Positions 31,318 through 43,759 of a stretch of DNA of 64,000 bases are shown piece by piece. The position numbers were made by a program, and so were the translations under genes. Every line of letters starts with the position of its first letter. The stretch's first letter is position 1. The stretch covers positions 124,001 through 188,000 of the forward strand of contig OY744466.1 in NCBI GenBank assembly GCA_963556145.1. The letters run 5' to 3'. The notes beneath the pieces are model-generated. The model saw only the letters and a list, made by a program, of their open reading frames with translations, ran no database searches and was not told where the DNA came from. This stretch comes from Hygrocybe punicea. Its lineage: Eukaryota; Basidiomycota; Agaricomycetes; Agaricales; Hygrophoraceae.

Positions 31318-32952
31318 TGCCAATGCCCGATGATTGTTACCACAAACCAAACTCTGCCTCCTCCGACCCCTTGCCAAGCGGGGGTCCCCGGGCCTTGAGT
31401 GGCACAGGCCGTGCCAGTGCTAGGGCAGCCACCGTGGATCAGGAGCATATGCAGAGCAAATACGAGTACCAGATAGCCAAGATGCAGAGCCTGATGCCGC
31501 TTCAGTATGACCTGGGCGATATGGAGGCTAGGGAACGGACCGGGGCTAACAGCAGATGGAGGAAGTGCTGCAAGGGGTGCAGCATGTGAGTGGCCATATC
31601 TACTCTCATTCATTAGTTGCTGAAGATCGGCATGCAGCGTGCTGACCGGTGCGAGAGGCTTCAAGAACAATGTGTGAAATTTCAAAGGGTGTGTGTCGTC
31701 TTTTTCTCCTCTCCCCCTCTAATTTTTGCCCACAGCCAGATGTTGAGGTGGTGTATTGACGGAGCTGTTCGATCTATCCGGCCGTAATGACGAGATCATG
31801 AACGCATGCAACTCGGACTCACTTGTCATCCATGACCTCGACACTCAGCTCAAGCAATACAAGCGTCGTACGGACTTGCCAAGATTGAACTCCGGAATGT
31901 GGAAGGTGGGACAGCCACTCCTTCTCCCGCACTCTGGATTTTTAGTGACGTCCCAGCTTTCCTGCAGGCTCCCAATCTCGACGACCAACTGCCTCTGTCA
32001 CGGGACAATGGCCTACCCGACATCCACGTAACCACCTTCCTTTCTGCGATAGATGGTCTCCTAACCGCTGGCCGCTCCAGTTCGCCGACCCGCGTGCTCA
32101 CACCAATGAAGGCCGTCGTAAAAGCTGTCTCCGCAATCCTTGAGGATATTCGAGCAGCGCACACGTTCAGATCGGCAGGACGCAGGCTCTGATATGCTTT
32201 CTGCATGGCGAGATCGAGCGGAAGCCACTCTCGGTAACCTCGTTGCTCCATCTCACAAGCGCAGGGATGTCTCCTGTGAGCCTGGTTGATACGGCTGCGA
32301 GCCACGTAGCCGCGACTGTTACGGCGGTTGGGCGCGTATTGTCCATACGCGAGGACCAAGGCAGAGCAGGAACAGTTCGCTGCCACGTCGTCTGCGGGGT
32401 TAGCGGGCTCAGGCGCGTCAAATGGATTCACACTCGAGACTGTGGAAGAGGGGGGGACTTTCACGCAACGGGAGTCCAGGATTGGGAATGATGCAACATC
32501 ACCTGGGGCTTCGCCGGTGGGGCCTGAGTCACCCCCAGCTCGGATGGTGTTAGGTGCGAGGCGCAAGGCCTCGTCGGAACCATCTAGTTCTGATACCAGG
32601 TCTCCTCCCAATATTCAATCAGCCCCCGATCTCGACTGGGGTGCTTGTAACGATTCTGATGCCACAGATGGAGGATGCTTGGTCGGAACTCAAGGTGCCG
32701 TACTCCATCAAGACTGTCTTCTTTTTTAAACTGATAGGGTGTGTGTGTGTGCAGCCGTACCTGAAAGCCCAAATAGAATTGATTGTGTACGCGATCCAGA
32801 GCGTTCTTTTGGGAGCCCGTAGCCCGACGCCGTCACCGGCGCTTGACGAGAGCGTTGCCGCTGTGTGCAAAGACAACCTTCCGCCAAGGTCCGCGGTTGG
32901 GCTGTTTCTCCGCACGGCGATTCGCATGGATCATGAGACGGCAAGTGGGTGA
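31318..32952 (+). CDS. Hypothetical coiled-coil protein, exon structure uncertain
   Basis: Coding-like blocks follow each other on the + strand: MPMPDDCYHKPNSASS to MPLQYDLGDMEARER, then after a frame shift QMEEVLQGVQH with a GTGAGT donor, LLKIGMQRADRCERLQEQCV, ELFDLSGRNDEIMNACNSDS to SGMWK, then after an intron APNLDDQLPLSRDNGLPDIH and on to MLSAWRDRAEATLGNLVAPS. Later blocks are ILMPQMEDAWSELKVPYSIK and AQIELIVYAIQSVLLGA. Heptad-like Leu/Met spacing points to coiled coil. Two one-base frame conflicts (near 31550 and 31755) mean either missed introns or decay. I do not recognise the family; basidiomycete-specific is likely. Confidence 0.35.
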
Positions 32953-33481
32953 GTTGGTTGGAAAACAGCGATGGGGCCTTTCGAACCCATCTTTTTATCG
33001 CCTAACCCGCTCTTTGTCGAAATATGACATGTAAAGTATTTTTGGCTTGGCGATGGGCACGGCTCAGTGACGCTTCAATAACAGACACGGGGTCAGCGGC
33101 CCTGTCATTTCGTCGGTTGCTCCACCCTCCTACTCGACAAGATGGTGTGTCGCAATGTTTTGATACTGTGATCAATACCCTTAACGCTATGCAGATCCAC
33201 AGATGGGCTCGGAGTCAACTTCCCCGTTGAATCATTACTATGCAAGCATACGCAAGTGTTAACTGGTTGATCACACCACGTTCGAGCTTCGAATCAGCGC
33301 TATGCACTCTAGCACAGAGACAGATTATGAGGTTAGAGGTTGAATACAATGGAAACATCGTCGCCGATTCGGCCTGCCACCCCCACCAGATCCAAGGGCG
33401 CGAGGTTTTCTGTAAGTGCAATTCCTATTCGCCTAGTTTTGATATCTAATATGAATTTCCTAGAGACTTTCCAAAAGAAAA

Positions 33482-34190
33482 ATGGCTTACGGCTTCTTAG
33501 CACCCGTTTTCACCAACTACCTAATCCTCTCCCTTGCGCTCTTGCGTTTCAACAACGAAGCGCTGTGCATCTTTTCACGTCACTATATAGGTTCATATAA
33601 AGGAGGACTGCTGAGAGAACAGGGCCGGAATGTCCCGTTCTTGCCACCCACCAAAATTCGCCTTCCACCACCATCCTTGTGTTACACCATCAAAGTTTTT
33701 GCTCTTCCGACCTCGTCGTCTCAATCTTGGTACACGTGAGTGGTTGTAAACGCGAAATGGCAGGAAGACTGAACTCTGCTGTCTTTTTCTACGCTGGCAG
33801 ACCTAAGCCCCACGTTTTCTACTAGTCCAGTGCAATATGCATGGCGCTTCCAACATCATCGCTTCGAGTTCGACACGTGGCCACATATGTCCATGCCCAT
33901 CGCTTCCGAGTTGCCCAGGGTCGCCTCGGAGATGGTGTTTCTGATAGGCATTGCATAAAATTGGAAAGGTTACACACCTCGTCCTTGGCCTTGTTAGCCG
34001 TTACTTTTTCTGCCCTACTGGCCTCGAGGCTGCGCTCAAGAAGTATCCTGAAATATGGCACGGGCGTTGCCTCCACCACCGCGAAGGGAACTTTACCAAG
34101 TAACTTGCACTGATATTAGGACCTCTCTCCAACTGTTTCGAGAAGAATTCTGGACCGTGTACCACTCGATAACCCCAACTGCTTTCGAGT
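33482..34190 (+). CDS. Hypothetical multi-exon gene, poorly supported
   Basis: Possible exons: MAYGFLAPVFTNYLILSLAL and on to HYIG (33482-33592), a stretch with GRNVPFLPPTKIRLPPPSLC, then QYAWRFQHHRFEFDTWPHMS and on to VASEMVFLIG (about 33834-33950). After another gap come KKYPEIWHGRCLHHREGNFT and LQLFREEFWTVYHSITPTAF (to about 34187). Short introns with GT-AG ends can be placed between them. The blocks look like protein but match nothing I know. Confidence 0.28.
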
Positions 34191-34259
34191 AGGCTTGGGG
34201 TTTCCTCCTCAAACATTATGTCGACGCAAGCTTTTATCCAAGGTGGCGACAATTTCGGA

Positions 34260-35270
34260 GAATACCACGAAGTTATTTAAGGACAAGGATGAAAGGTACT
34301 CTCGACGGAACACCACCTATTACGCTATCTTAAAGAGGATGCTATTATCAATTATCGAGCACATAAATTATTTTCATATCTGTATCTTCTGAACGGACTG
34401 GGTTCACCGCCGAAATGATAGGAATAGAAATAGCTCTTGAGAGTTTCAATCGTTGGGGATGGGATAGTACATTGTTCGACAGCCATGCAAACAGACATGG
34501 ACATCAATAAGCAAAGACTCCTGGACTCAGCATCTCGGGAATGAACGTCAGCATTCCAGGTGTCGACAGTTGCCAGGACCGAATATGGATGTGCTGGGTG
34601 GTGACAACAGTGAGCAAATTGTTAAAAAGGAAGGAAGTACATACGGCCATCGTTTCCGAGTGCGTATGCACCTTCAAATAGTTCTGGATCATAATCTCGG
34701 TCTTGGCAACCTCATATTAAGTGAACGTGGAAATAGAAGAGAAGAGAAACAGACCGTGGCCACTCATCAGCGATCTACCAATAGCCATCCGTGTTTTCAT
34801 GTCCGCATCTTCAGGCCATGGTGTTCACCCGGTACGCTTTCGGTGTAGCACTCGAAGTCAGCAGATCCTTGCGCACGTCCATTTCCGATTCGTCGCCGGA
34901 ACTTCTCTCTATGTTCTTCTCGGGATTTGGTCTTGCGGATCGACCAGGATTTTGCCGCCTGTGGGCAATTATTTGTGCTAATACCTTCTCCCTATGTGAA
35001 CCCTTCGTTGGCACAGGCTCCCAGTACACCAATTGAATTAGTTCCGTTGTACTATGCATGAGGTTGAGAACATGATCCGGGAGAGGCACTAGGAATTGCA
35101 AGTTGTTTCGACGTGAGGGAGTTCCTAGTAGATTGCCGCACTAAGATCCTGTGCAGTAAAAGAGGTTTTGAATAGCACACAAGGGATATCTGAAGGTGCA
35201 ATAGCAGAGCTGGCGTCTCTCATATAAGAGGGAGCGGTCACCGATCTACATCTGGTCACCTGGCATCGAA
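34260..35270. other. Gene-free stretch
   Basis: No supportable gene; scattered short frames on both strands conflict with each other and none carries a known motif. Confidence 0.35.
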
Positions 35271-35309
35271 CTTGACATGGAGGAAGCTTTACAGTACACT
35301 CCCATCATG

Positions 35310-36121
35310 CCCAATAGACGCCAAACCAAGGCCACAGTTTCCACTTCCGAGACATCCGGGAAACGGCACCCTTTTCATACCTGGCGAGCAGCAAACCTGC
35401 CCTTCTTTTCGAGGAGGTCCCGGTCTCCTACATCCTCCCCTGTCAGTGTTCTCCAATCAGAATTCTCCACTCGTGACGCCTCCTTCGTAGGTGGTACATG
35501 CCGATTCCCCACCCCTTTCTGAGAATGTGCAACTATGCGAAGTCAAAAAATCAATAGTAAATATTAATGTTTGTTGACTATAGATGAAATGTCACCTGAT
35601 CTGTTTTCAAGAATCCTAACCTCAATCGTATCATGAGGATTCCAGGATTTCCGGAGACATCAGAGGATGCCGCAAATCTCCTCTCTATCGTTCGCTCCTG
35701 TAAGAAAGAGCGCAGTTCTCAGAAGGATGCCGCTGAGCAAGCTGTGCGTCAGGCCATGATTCAGATGCAAGTGCTGAAGCGGAAGGCTCTTGATATCGAT
35801 GAACATGCCATGAACAAAGGCCTCAATGATTTACAAACTCTACAGCAGGAGTTATCAAAGGCAACAGCAGCAGTGTTAGATGCTGATCAAGATATTGGTA
35901 ACATTCGTAGTGTTATTCGCCAGAAAGGTCTTCCACTTGAATTTGGCTTCCAGCATCGCGGTGGTGCCGGAGTCGACCGTCGTACTAGTATTAGCCCCGA
36001 GCCTATTAGCGATTCTGATGGTGAAGGTGATGGCGAGCAGGACATGGTGGTAATGAATTCGAACGGCGTATTTATTGGCAATATACATAGGGCCATTGTG
36101 GATGCGACCAGCGGGGCATAG
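35310..36121 (+). CDS. Hypothetical coiled-coil protein
   Basis: A first exon may run from MPNRRQTKATVSTSETSGKR (35310) to a GTAGGT donor near 35490. The second, long block is open from the ATG at 35633 to 36121: NLLSIVRSCKKERSSQKDAA, then AMIQMQVLKRKALDIDEHAM, a long charged helix of about 90 residues, then an acidic Ser/Asp/Glu region (SPEPISDSDGEGDGEQDMVV). The helix has heptad character. The frame of the first exon and of DEMSPDLFSRILTSI just upstream of 35633 do not join cleanly, so the 5' part is uncertain. The pattern resembles small coiled-coil proteins of unknown role in agaricomycetes. Confidence 0.45.
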
Positions 36122-36295
36122 ATTTTTTGACAAACATTGACGTGCATTGAGACTGAATCACATGAGAGGTAACTTGCCCGCGAACTAACGGCATACGCAG
36201 GGATTTCCATTTCCCTGCGTATGACCTTTTTCCCTCTTTATTGTTAATCAATGGCTGATTCGGGATAATCAAACACCGGTGTACAATTACACACC

Positions 36296-38395
36296 TCAGG
36301 AGTTCCAACATTTAGTTGGGGTCTAAAGTGGTTTCTAAAGTGAGCGGAAAAATATAATTTTTAGATTTACATTTAGGCCTAGCCTAAATATTGAATTTAA
36401 GTCACAAATAAATGTACATCTAAAGTATTTATTTAGTTTCATCTTTAGACTAGTTTTACAATTAAAATGATGACCTGTTCTAAATTGTGGAAGGAAAACA
36501 GAATTTCGCTACAAGTTTACTCAAATTTGCTAGTCTAAATTTAGGTATCATCCAAAGGCAGGCCAAAATTTAAACTTTCAGTGTGACTAAAATAATGGAT
36601 TTAATAGTTATCAAAACAAAAAATTTCGGCGGTTATCAACATTCCAAATTTCAATCAGAACTAAAGCTATTGCCCGCGCAATCGCCCACCCGTCGTCCAC
36701 CCATCGCCCACCCGTCGCCCACCTCCCAATCATGACCTGAACCCAGCTCCGACGTCGACAAAACCAATCAAATTTTTTTTTTCGACCTCACACCCACCGT
36801 GACGCCATCTCGCCATCTCTCCCGCTCCCGCTCATCCCATCCCCGGCATCTCCCCTGCCCAAGTATGACGATCTCCCACACCCCACACCAATTCCCTCGC
36901 CCTCGCCGCCATTTCCCACCCTCGATTTCCTGCCAAGCCGTCGCCCACACCTCCGCCCTCCCCATCATCTCCCTCGTCCACACCCACGCCATCTCCCATC
37001 TCCCTCGTCGTCGTCGCCATCTCTCCTCACACTCGCCATCTCCCACACCCTTGTCGCCCACGCCGCACCCTCGTCGCACACGCGACGCTCATCGCCACGC
37101 CGTCGCCACGCTCTCATCGCCCACGCTCTCATCGCCACACTCTCGTCGCCCACGCTCTCGTCGCCCACATCTAACCCATCCAAAATTGGATCCCCCATGG
37201 CCATGCCCGCGCCATCTCCCTCGTCCACACCCACGCCATCTCCCCACCATCCCATCCCATCACCACGCCATCTCCCACACCCTCTCGTCGCCCTCCCATC
37301 GTGCCCCCGCCATCTCCCTCACCCATGTCCACGCCATCTCCCTCACCCATGTCCACGCCATCTCCCTCACCCTCATCGCCAACGCCATCTCCCGCCAAGC
37401 CACCTCCGCCATCACCTCCCTCGCCCACACCCCACGCCATCTCCCACACCCTCGTCATCCACACCCTCGTCGCCCACGCCACACCCTTGTCGCCCACGCC
37501 CACGCCATCTCCTCACCTTCCCACTCCCTCGTCCCCCACGCCATCTCCTCCCATCCCATCGTGCCATGCCCACGCCATCTCCCACACCTCATCACCTACA
37601 CCCTCGTCGCCCTCCCATCCTATTGTGCCCCCGCCATCTCCCACACCCTCATCACCCACGCTCGTCACCCTCCCATCCTATCGTGCCCCCGCCATCTCCC
37701 ACACCCTCATCACCCACGCTCGTCACCCTCCCATCCTATCGTGCCCCCGCCATCTCCCACACCCTCATCACCCACGCTCGTCACCCTCCCATCCTATCGT
37801 GCCCCCGCCATCTCCCCGCTCTCATTCTGTCGTGCCCCCGTACACCCTTGTCGCCCCCGCCATCTCCCCCACCTGCCTCTCCCCCTACCTCTGTCATCAC
37901 CTCACGAACCCCACCACCATGTCAATTGACGTTGGAGCTGGGCTCGTGAGGTAAGATTGGGAGATGGGTGGGCAATGGGTGGGCGACGGGCGGGCGACGA
38001 GCGGGCAATGGCGCGGGCAATAGCTTTAGATCTAACAACAACTTTGAATTTAAATAGCTGCCGAAAATCTTACATTTTGATAATTATTAAATTTATTATT
38101 TTAACGCTACCGAAAGTTTTAATTTTGGCCTGCCTTTAGGTGATGCCTAAATTTGGACTGGAAATTTGAGTAAACTTGGAACTAAATTATACTTTCCCCT
38201 TACAATATAGATCTGATAATTATTTTGATTGCAAGAATAACCTAAAAATGAAAATAAATAAATAATTTAGATATACATTTATTTGTGACTTAAATTCAAT
38301 ATTTAGGCTAGGCCTAAATGTAAATCTAAAGATTATATTTTGGTGCTAACTTTAGAAATCACTTTAGATCCTGACTAAATGTGGAAAGTCCTGAT
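36296..38395. mobile_element. 2.1-kb fold-back element with about 0.45-kb terminal inverted repeats
   Basis: The left arm (about 36296-36765) and right arm (about 37920-38395) are inverted copies. Both contain CATTTAGGCCTAGCCTAAA, TTGAATTTAAGTCACAAATA, AAAGGCAGGCCAAAATT, AAAGCTATTGCCCGCGC and CCCAGCTCC in mirror order. Outer ends are CAGGAGTTCC and GGAAAGTCCTG. No target duplication is evident. The arms are AT-rich outside and GC-rich inside. The core is a C-rich, G-poor strand of imperfect repeats around CGCCATCTCCC, including a perfect 58-bp unit repeated three times at 37631-37804. Open frames in the core arise from the absence of A and G and are not read as genes. Confidence 0.8.
37631..37804. 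repeat. Perfect 58-bp tandem repeat, three units
   Basis: Three identical 58-bp units, each starting CCGCCATCTCCCACACCCTC and ending TCCTATCGTGCC, with a partial fourth. They lie in the core of the fold-back element. Confidence 0.9.
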
Positions 38396-38447
38396 GTGAC
38401 AGCTACAGTATCGAATTACAGCTACAGTATCGAACAACCCTTTGAAT

Positions 38448-40576
38448 TCACACAACAGAAAAGATAGCATGGTTCATGAACTCATTCCACATGATGCATT
38501 CGGGATCAAATTTCTGCGCGATTTTCTTGAATGCCGAGATACTGGCGTAATACTCGGGATCGTGCTCTTTGTACTTGAGCGCCGTGAACTGGGGCGTTAG
38601 GTATTGACCCCAGTGGAGGCGACCCTGCACATCACGGATTTCAGAGGTTAGAAATCATGTAACGTCAATGCAACATCGCACCTTGAATCCCTTAATACTC
38701 TCTTCCTGAACAGGAGCCACCAGATCATCAAAGCCTTGGATGGAGTCGAAAAAGGCAAACAGCGAGAATATCTCGAGGTAACAACGTCCAGGTGACGTCG
38801 CCGGATTGGGGTCGTATGACATGGAGAGATTAGCAGGTATGCCGGCAGTGAATCGAAGGGACAGGAAGCCGACCAGAGCCTTTGATAGGTCTTTTTTTTG
38901 CTCTTGTTGGAACCAGTTGATAACCCAGTCCGTGGCGTCAACGTACGTCGGTATTGGATAAGAGACCTGATTATTGGGTGAGGCACATGGAAAAGGTAGC
39001 TAGATGAGATACGACGTACTTCAATGCTTATCGCAGGGAAGTAATTTGCCAAACCTGCGCAGTAGATTAAATGATTAAATGATTGAATGATTTGCGACCG
39101 ACTAAGTCTGACCAATGTCATAAATATCATAATATTTGCCGATCTTGGGCGTCGAGTGATCTTGGGTACTCAAGGCAATATTGATACCCTGGCATAACAT
39201 ACGACGTCAGAAGTCAAGAAAATCGGCACCTTCATCGTCACTCACAAACGGAACAAGTAAAGGGAAGTGCTTGAGGAGGAGGGCGAGTATCAATCCAAGC
39301 TCCCGGACGACGTCCTCACTAATAGTCGCGTTGAATAATTCCATCGCATGGAAGACCGCCTTGAGACCGGGGAGTTGCTCTACAAGAGCAGCGAATGAGC
39401 TTATGCTATTCTCCAACGGTTGGTCTTTCGGCGCGGTATATGTCACCTCACGGCGGGTGATGAGAGCCTGATTCGTATAAGAATTTATCCAGACTTCTGC
39501 GTTGTGATATTTAAGAATATCGCCGTCTGGGCCTTGTTGGAGCAGTTGTTTCGCCTTAGGCCAGTCGGAGAATTCACGCGTCTCCGAAATATAGTAGAAG
39601 GGGACAGTCTCAATCGTGACGGAATAAACGACGCCAAAGGCGCAAAGGCCCACTATGACAGCATTGAATGTCTCATCATCCTGAAGAAGGACAGCGGGAC
39701 CCGAATGCTTTTGGGGATCTGTGATGCCATTGGTGGGTTCGATGCGGTAAAGGGTTGGAAGGCCGTCTGAATCAAACTTGGCACTAACGAGAGTCACGCC
39801 TCGAATCATACCAGCCAGGGGCGGGATTTTGAGGCCACTTCCATGAGTCCCGGTCGACGTGGCACCAAGAATGTGCAAACCTGACCGAAGATGGTTAGGG
39901 ATGAAGAACGTGTAATTCTGAATTGGGACTGACCTGAGAAACCCCCGATGTTCATGAGCGCTCTACCATGCTCCTCCAGTGCAACAGCAGCCTCTTTCCA
40001 CGAGGTTCCACAGAGTACGTCATAGTAACTAGATGCTGTAGGATCTTTGAGAGCAGCGGCGGGTGTGCGAGTTGTTCCGACGAGGTTATCGGTCTTGACT
40101 AGATAGCCAGGCGTTACGCATACAGGACTTTGAGCACGATTTAGTTCGAATCGATAAGGGAAGACAACGGCTCGACTTACGACCAGGCGTGGAAAGCACC
40201 GACAGCTCTTACGGTCTGCTTCTCTTCCTTTGCAGTGACCATTACCTGCATAATTTCCTCGAGGTTCTTGGGTTCGGTGACGGTACATTCGAAATGTATG
40301 TTTCCAAGATCGTTCTGGACGGTAGCCTCCTTGCGCTCTTCGATATCCTGCAAGAACTTCTTGGTGCTATGATGAATGTGCTCCGCTGGAGAAATGGATG
40401 CGAAGATCAGTGATTTGACGTCATGTACCAGTAGATGAAGATATATTCTCACCAATCCTTCCCGCATGCTGCTCAAGAGCATCGTTCAATGTTGGGATGT
40501 CGAATTCGATGATACGGTGGGGACCGTGATCGCCCGTTTCGAGGACGCTGCGAAAGTAGTCGTGGAGCTCAGACAT
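38448..40576 (-). CDS. FAD-linked oxidoreductase, aldonolactone-oxidase-like
   Basis: Starts at the ATG at 40576 (MSELHDYFRSVLETG). A GT-AG intron joins HAGRI to EHIHHSTKKFLQD. The FAD-binding PCMH domain follows: ECTVTEPKNLEEIMQVMVTA, AVGAFHAWS, then ALMNIGGF, and across an intron GATSTGTHGSG, the flavin loop. A later intron with donor GTGAGT near 39260 removes an apparent stop and joins LLVPF to GINIALSTQDHS. The C-terminal part has LANYFPAISIE, YVDATDWVINWFQQEQKK, and ends with GRLHWGQYLTPQFTALKYKE. The HWG motif corresponds to the HWxK-type motif of sugar-1,4-lactone oxidases (ALO/GULO group). Likely role: oxidation of an aldonolactone or related alcohol, substrate not determinable. Last codon before TGA at 38448-38450. 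Confidence 0.75.
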
Positions 40577-41848
40577 GGATATTGTCAAGAGAACCACGTC
40601 GCTGCTTCCGTTTTATAGCGCCTGCGGAGATCTTGGGGCCATGTTGATCGGACAGGGAAACGGTGCCGAGCTCAGCGCTCAGGGTGATATCGATATGATA
40701 AGTCAGGCGATGATGCCAAGGCCATTTCCAGTGTATGTCCAAATCGATCATTGGCACTCATCCTGAATCGATCCATTGCGGATATCTGGGGCTCGTGACT
40801 CGGATGAAAATCTAGATTGCTATGTCGTGCAGGCGCTTCATTCACGCCGAGTCCGGGCATATCCGTTCTATAGATCTAGGGTATGATTCGAAGGGGAATG
40901 TTCAAGTTCAAGTTCAAGACAAGTTCGCATCCGGCGGTCTGCCCGACAACCACTTTAGCTTTGCTGATTCTTCTACTTGGTGTCTGTCATCCACACTACG
41001 CCGTATTAGATGTACCGCCTAGCTGACGTCCAGTCTTTCCGACACAAGGTTGCCTGGGACTGGAAAATCAACCGTCGCGTTGAGCTTCGCTTCCAGATTC
41101 GCGTGTCGCCCGGCGATTATTCGAATGTGGATACAAGGACTTGAAGGGAACTTTAGGGAAAGGAATCAAGGAGATAAGTTTTTTTGTCTTGTTTTTTTGT
41201 CGATATTATTATAATCTCTTAAGTTTATGATAAGTTTATAGCATGTTAAGAAGCCTCGAGACCAAAGGTGAGGATGGCGCTGGTGGCCACACAAGACAGG
41301 AGCTAATCAAAGGAACGGGGCCAGAAAACGATATTGGAACGCACTCATTGTCTACCTCCGTGATATCCAATGCTCGACAACAACAGAATCACCGATGAAC
41401 TTGCATTCCCATAGGCACAGCGGCGCGAGATTAGACCAAGTCTGCGTCCGATAATGATGGCATTCTTGACAGTCCTGCTTCAATACCGAATAGGTTGGTC
41501 CGTCAAAGACTGCACTCCAACTCGCATAACGAGGCATCAGAATAGACGATATGACATTGCCGGCTCTCTGCAACGCGGCCGAGTCCGCCAACAAAGCCAT
41601 CCGGCAGGCTTTATCTACTCCTCTCTCCATTTGCTGGTGATGTTCATAATCCGTCAACGTTCAGTACTCAGCGCTCAGCGCTCAGCCTTCATGCAAAGGG
41701 ATCTGGAATTACTCGTGTATTATCGTATATTCGACCTTTATGGTTTATAGATGCAGTGTATGTCCATAGGTTGTGCTCGTTCGACAAATTTCGTGGCAAT
41801 TCCGCGTGAAGATCATTATACCCCCGTAATCCCATTCGCCACCTTCCA
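40577..41848. other. Intergenic stretch
   Basis: No supportable gene; short frames on both strands carry no motif. AT-rich near 41160-41250. It includes the likely promoter of the oxidase gene at its left edge. Confidence 0.4.
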
Positions 41849-42331
41849 TCAGGATGTTTCTCCCCCCGCAGCCGCGAGAGCCTCCACCCTCAATTTCAAC
41901 GCCTTATTCATCTGATTGAACCCGATTTTCAAGATCGGCCCATAGATGAAACTCAATATTGAGAAAATCCCGCCAAACTCTTCAGATTGCACGAATTTGC
42001 ACGAATTTGTCTCGCCCTCGTCAACCTGTTCCCCCGACGACTCGAATTTGAAGTAATGGTGACCTTGGAAAAATGGCATGCAACGGGTAAGCCCAGCAGC
42101 TCCACCAATCCAAGCAAAGGTCCCGGGGTCATTCTCGACGACAATAGACCTGTCGATAAAAATCTTCCATGCGACGAGCTGGAAGGGAGTTCCAGGTGGT
42201 GCTGCCGGATCAGGGATTTCCACAGAAGTCATAAATGGGTTCCATTGTGGGTATGATGCGAAATCGAGAAATACTCTGCGAACAGCAGAGGGTGGGGCAG
42301 CAATGGTGATGTTAGTGCTGATGGACAACAT
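41849..42331 (-). CDS. SRPBCC (START-like/polyketide-cyclase-type) domain protein
   Basis: A 160-residue frame from the ATG at 42331 (MLSISTNITIAAPPSAVRRV). The frame is open a little further up but without an ATG. Signature of the SRPBCC fold: I.AP.S.VRRVFLDFASYPQW followed by NPFMTSVE at the N-terminus, a central stretch with WKIFIDRSIVVENDPGTFAW, then GHHYFKFESSG, and a C-terminal helix FNQMNKALKLRVEALAAAG. Length fits a single helix-grip domain with a hydrophobic pocket. Ligand unknown; probably a cytosolic lipid- or metabolite-binding protein. No intron needed. Confidence 0.75.
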   Translation of the reverse strand: MLSISTNITIAAPPSAVRRVFLDFASYPQWNPFMTSVEIPDPAAPPGTPFQLVAWKIFIDRSIVVENDPGTFAWIGGAAGLTRCMPFFQGHHYFKFESSGEQVDEGETNSCKFVQSEEFGGIFSILSFIYGPILKIGFNQMNKALKLRVEALAAAGGETS

Positions 42332-43044
42332 AATAGTTGTGTGGAGAAACCGAGACCTAGAAATGATGCTAGTGGGTAGAAGACGAGTAAATACCAATAA
42401 TTGGTGAATAGGATAATAACTTCATATACATACCTCAGTTGTGTGAGGAAACAGTCGGGGAGAACGGCGATTTACAGTTTCCGAGTTATACATGTACAAG
42501 AGCGCTAGCACACCAATGGGGATCAAGGGTCTTACCAAAATTGACAGATATTGGACACAAGACATTCCACGGCCCAAAAACACTGTCGATTCCGAATGGG
42601 TCGACTCAGAGGATTGAAAAACATAATAGGCCACGTCCGACGAGAAGGAGCAAAAACCTCGTGGGAAGATGAGCCAAACTCCAGAAATCCAAATGATCTC
42701 CGATGATATTCCCAATCACACCTCTCACTCCTCATGAGGTTCCCCTCATCCCAATCATATGTCTAGCCTTTTGCAGGCATGGCGGCAACCTCAATATGGA
42801 CAACAGTATGAGTCGTGCGACTCGTGCCAGTGTCAGGCACCGCCGAAAATAGCTGCGTTTAAAGTAACATTTGGTCGCCCAGGTGCCTTTCGACCTTTTC
42901 CCCGTTAATATTATGGCTTCTCAAACATCTTGGAATGCATATTTCAGAGTGGAAATTATTGTTATTTTGTGGGTTCCGGCCGGTCTGCTACTATTCACCC
43001 ATGTTGATTTATGATGTGGATTTTTTATACAGCTTCCTAATGGA

Positions 43045-43508
43045 ATGCTTGCCTTCGATTCGGGATCCTCTTGTCCTCAAGCCGCTCCAAACTCCTGTAA
43101 TTGCTGCAGCTATATCTGCCCCGGCCAGAACGTGAGCAATTGTGATTTCCATCTGTGCAAATACCCGTCACCCAAGGCGTTTCCATTTGCAGACCGTAGG
43201 GTCTTCAATTGCAGCTTACTATTACAATTATAATGGTTCTGGTCCAAACAAGGTCTGCATTTTCAATGACGATTCGGAGTGCTTGTATAATGTTAGTTCC
43301 CGCTAAGAACTGCCCTGTTACTCACCCGCCGTTTGTTTCATAACCAGCCTATCTCAGGAATACTCGTTCCGTCAAACCTGAATAGTAATTCCTGCCCATC
43401 TGATGTTGGCTCTCACATATTTTATCACTAGTCCGACGATTTGACGCTGCGACTTGTGTTTATAATGAAAATGGTTATCGATGTGATGTCTTCACAGCTG
43501 TGGCATGA
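43045..43508 (+). CDS. Possible small Cys-rich secreted protein, exons uncertain
   Basis: Cys-dense blocks on the + strand: MLAFDSGSSCPQAAPNSCNC followed by CSYICPGQNVSNCDFHLC (43045-43170), then in another frame AAYYYNYNGSGPNKVCIFND followed by DSECLYN. Further on come NSCPSDVGS and RRFDAATCVYNENGYRCDVF ending at 43508. Small introns could join them. No signal peptide could be placed with certainty. The spacing of Cys pairs suggests a disulfide-rich secreted protein, but this is a weak call. Confidence 0.3.
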
Positions 43509-43759
43509 AAACACGCCCCTACATCTTCTCCCACCTCTTCAACTCTCGGGAAGCGTCCAAAATTTAACATACCGCTCTTGAAGCGCTGACCGACAAGCTG
43601 TGGAAAAATTATGCAGGGCAAGGATTACATCGCGACGTACCTAATATGGCTGGATGGAAGTTTCGGACGCTCTGAATACAGTGAGATCGATGGAATCGAT
43701 AGCGGGAAAGGAGCCGACCGATCTGTGGTTCACAAAATATTGTATATAACAACATATCG

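Noticed and set aside
36799..37954. Long overlapping + frames of 217-376 codons in the fold-back element
   Set aside because: All three + frames are open at once because the strand is C-rich with few A and G; the products are low-complexity Pro/Ser/His/Thr and follow the 58-bp repeat.
36280..38410. Target-site duplication around the fold-back element
   Set aside because: I compared up to 10 bp on each side of the arm ends and found no matching bases that would stand as a duplication.
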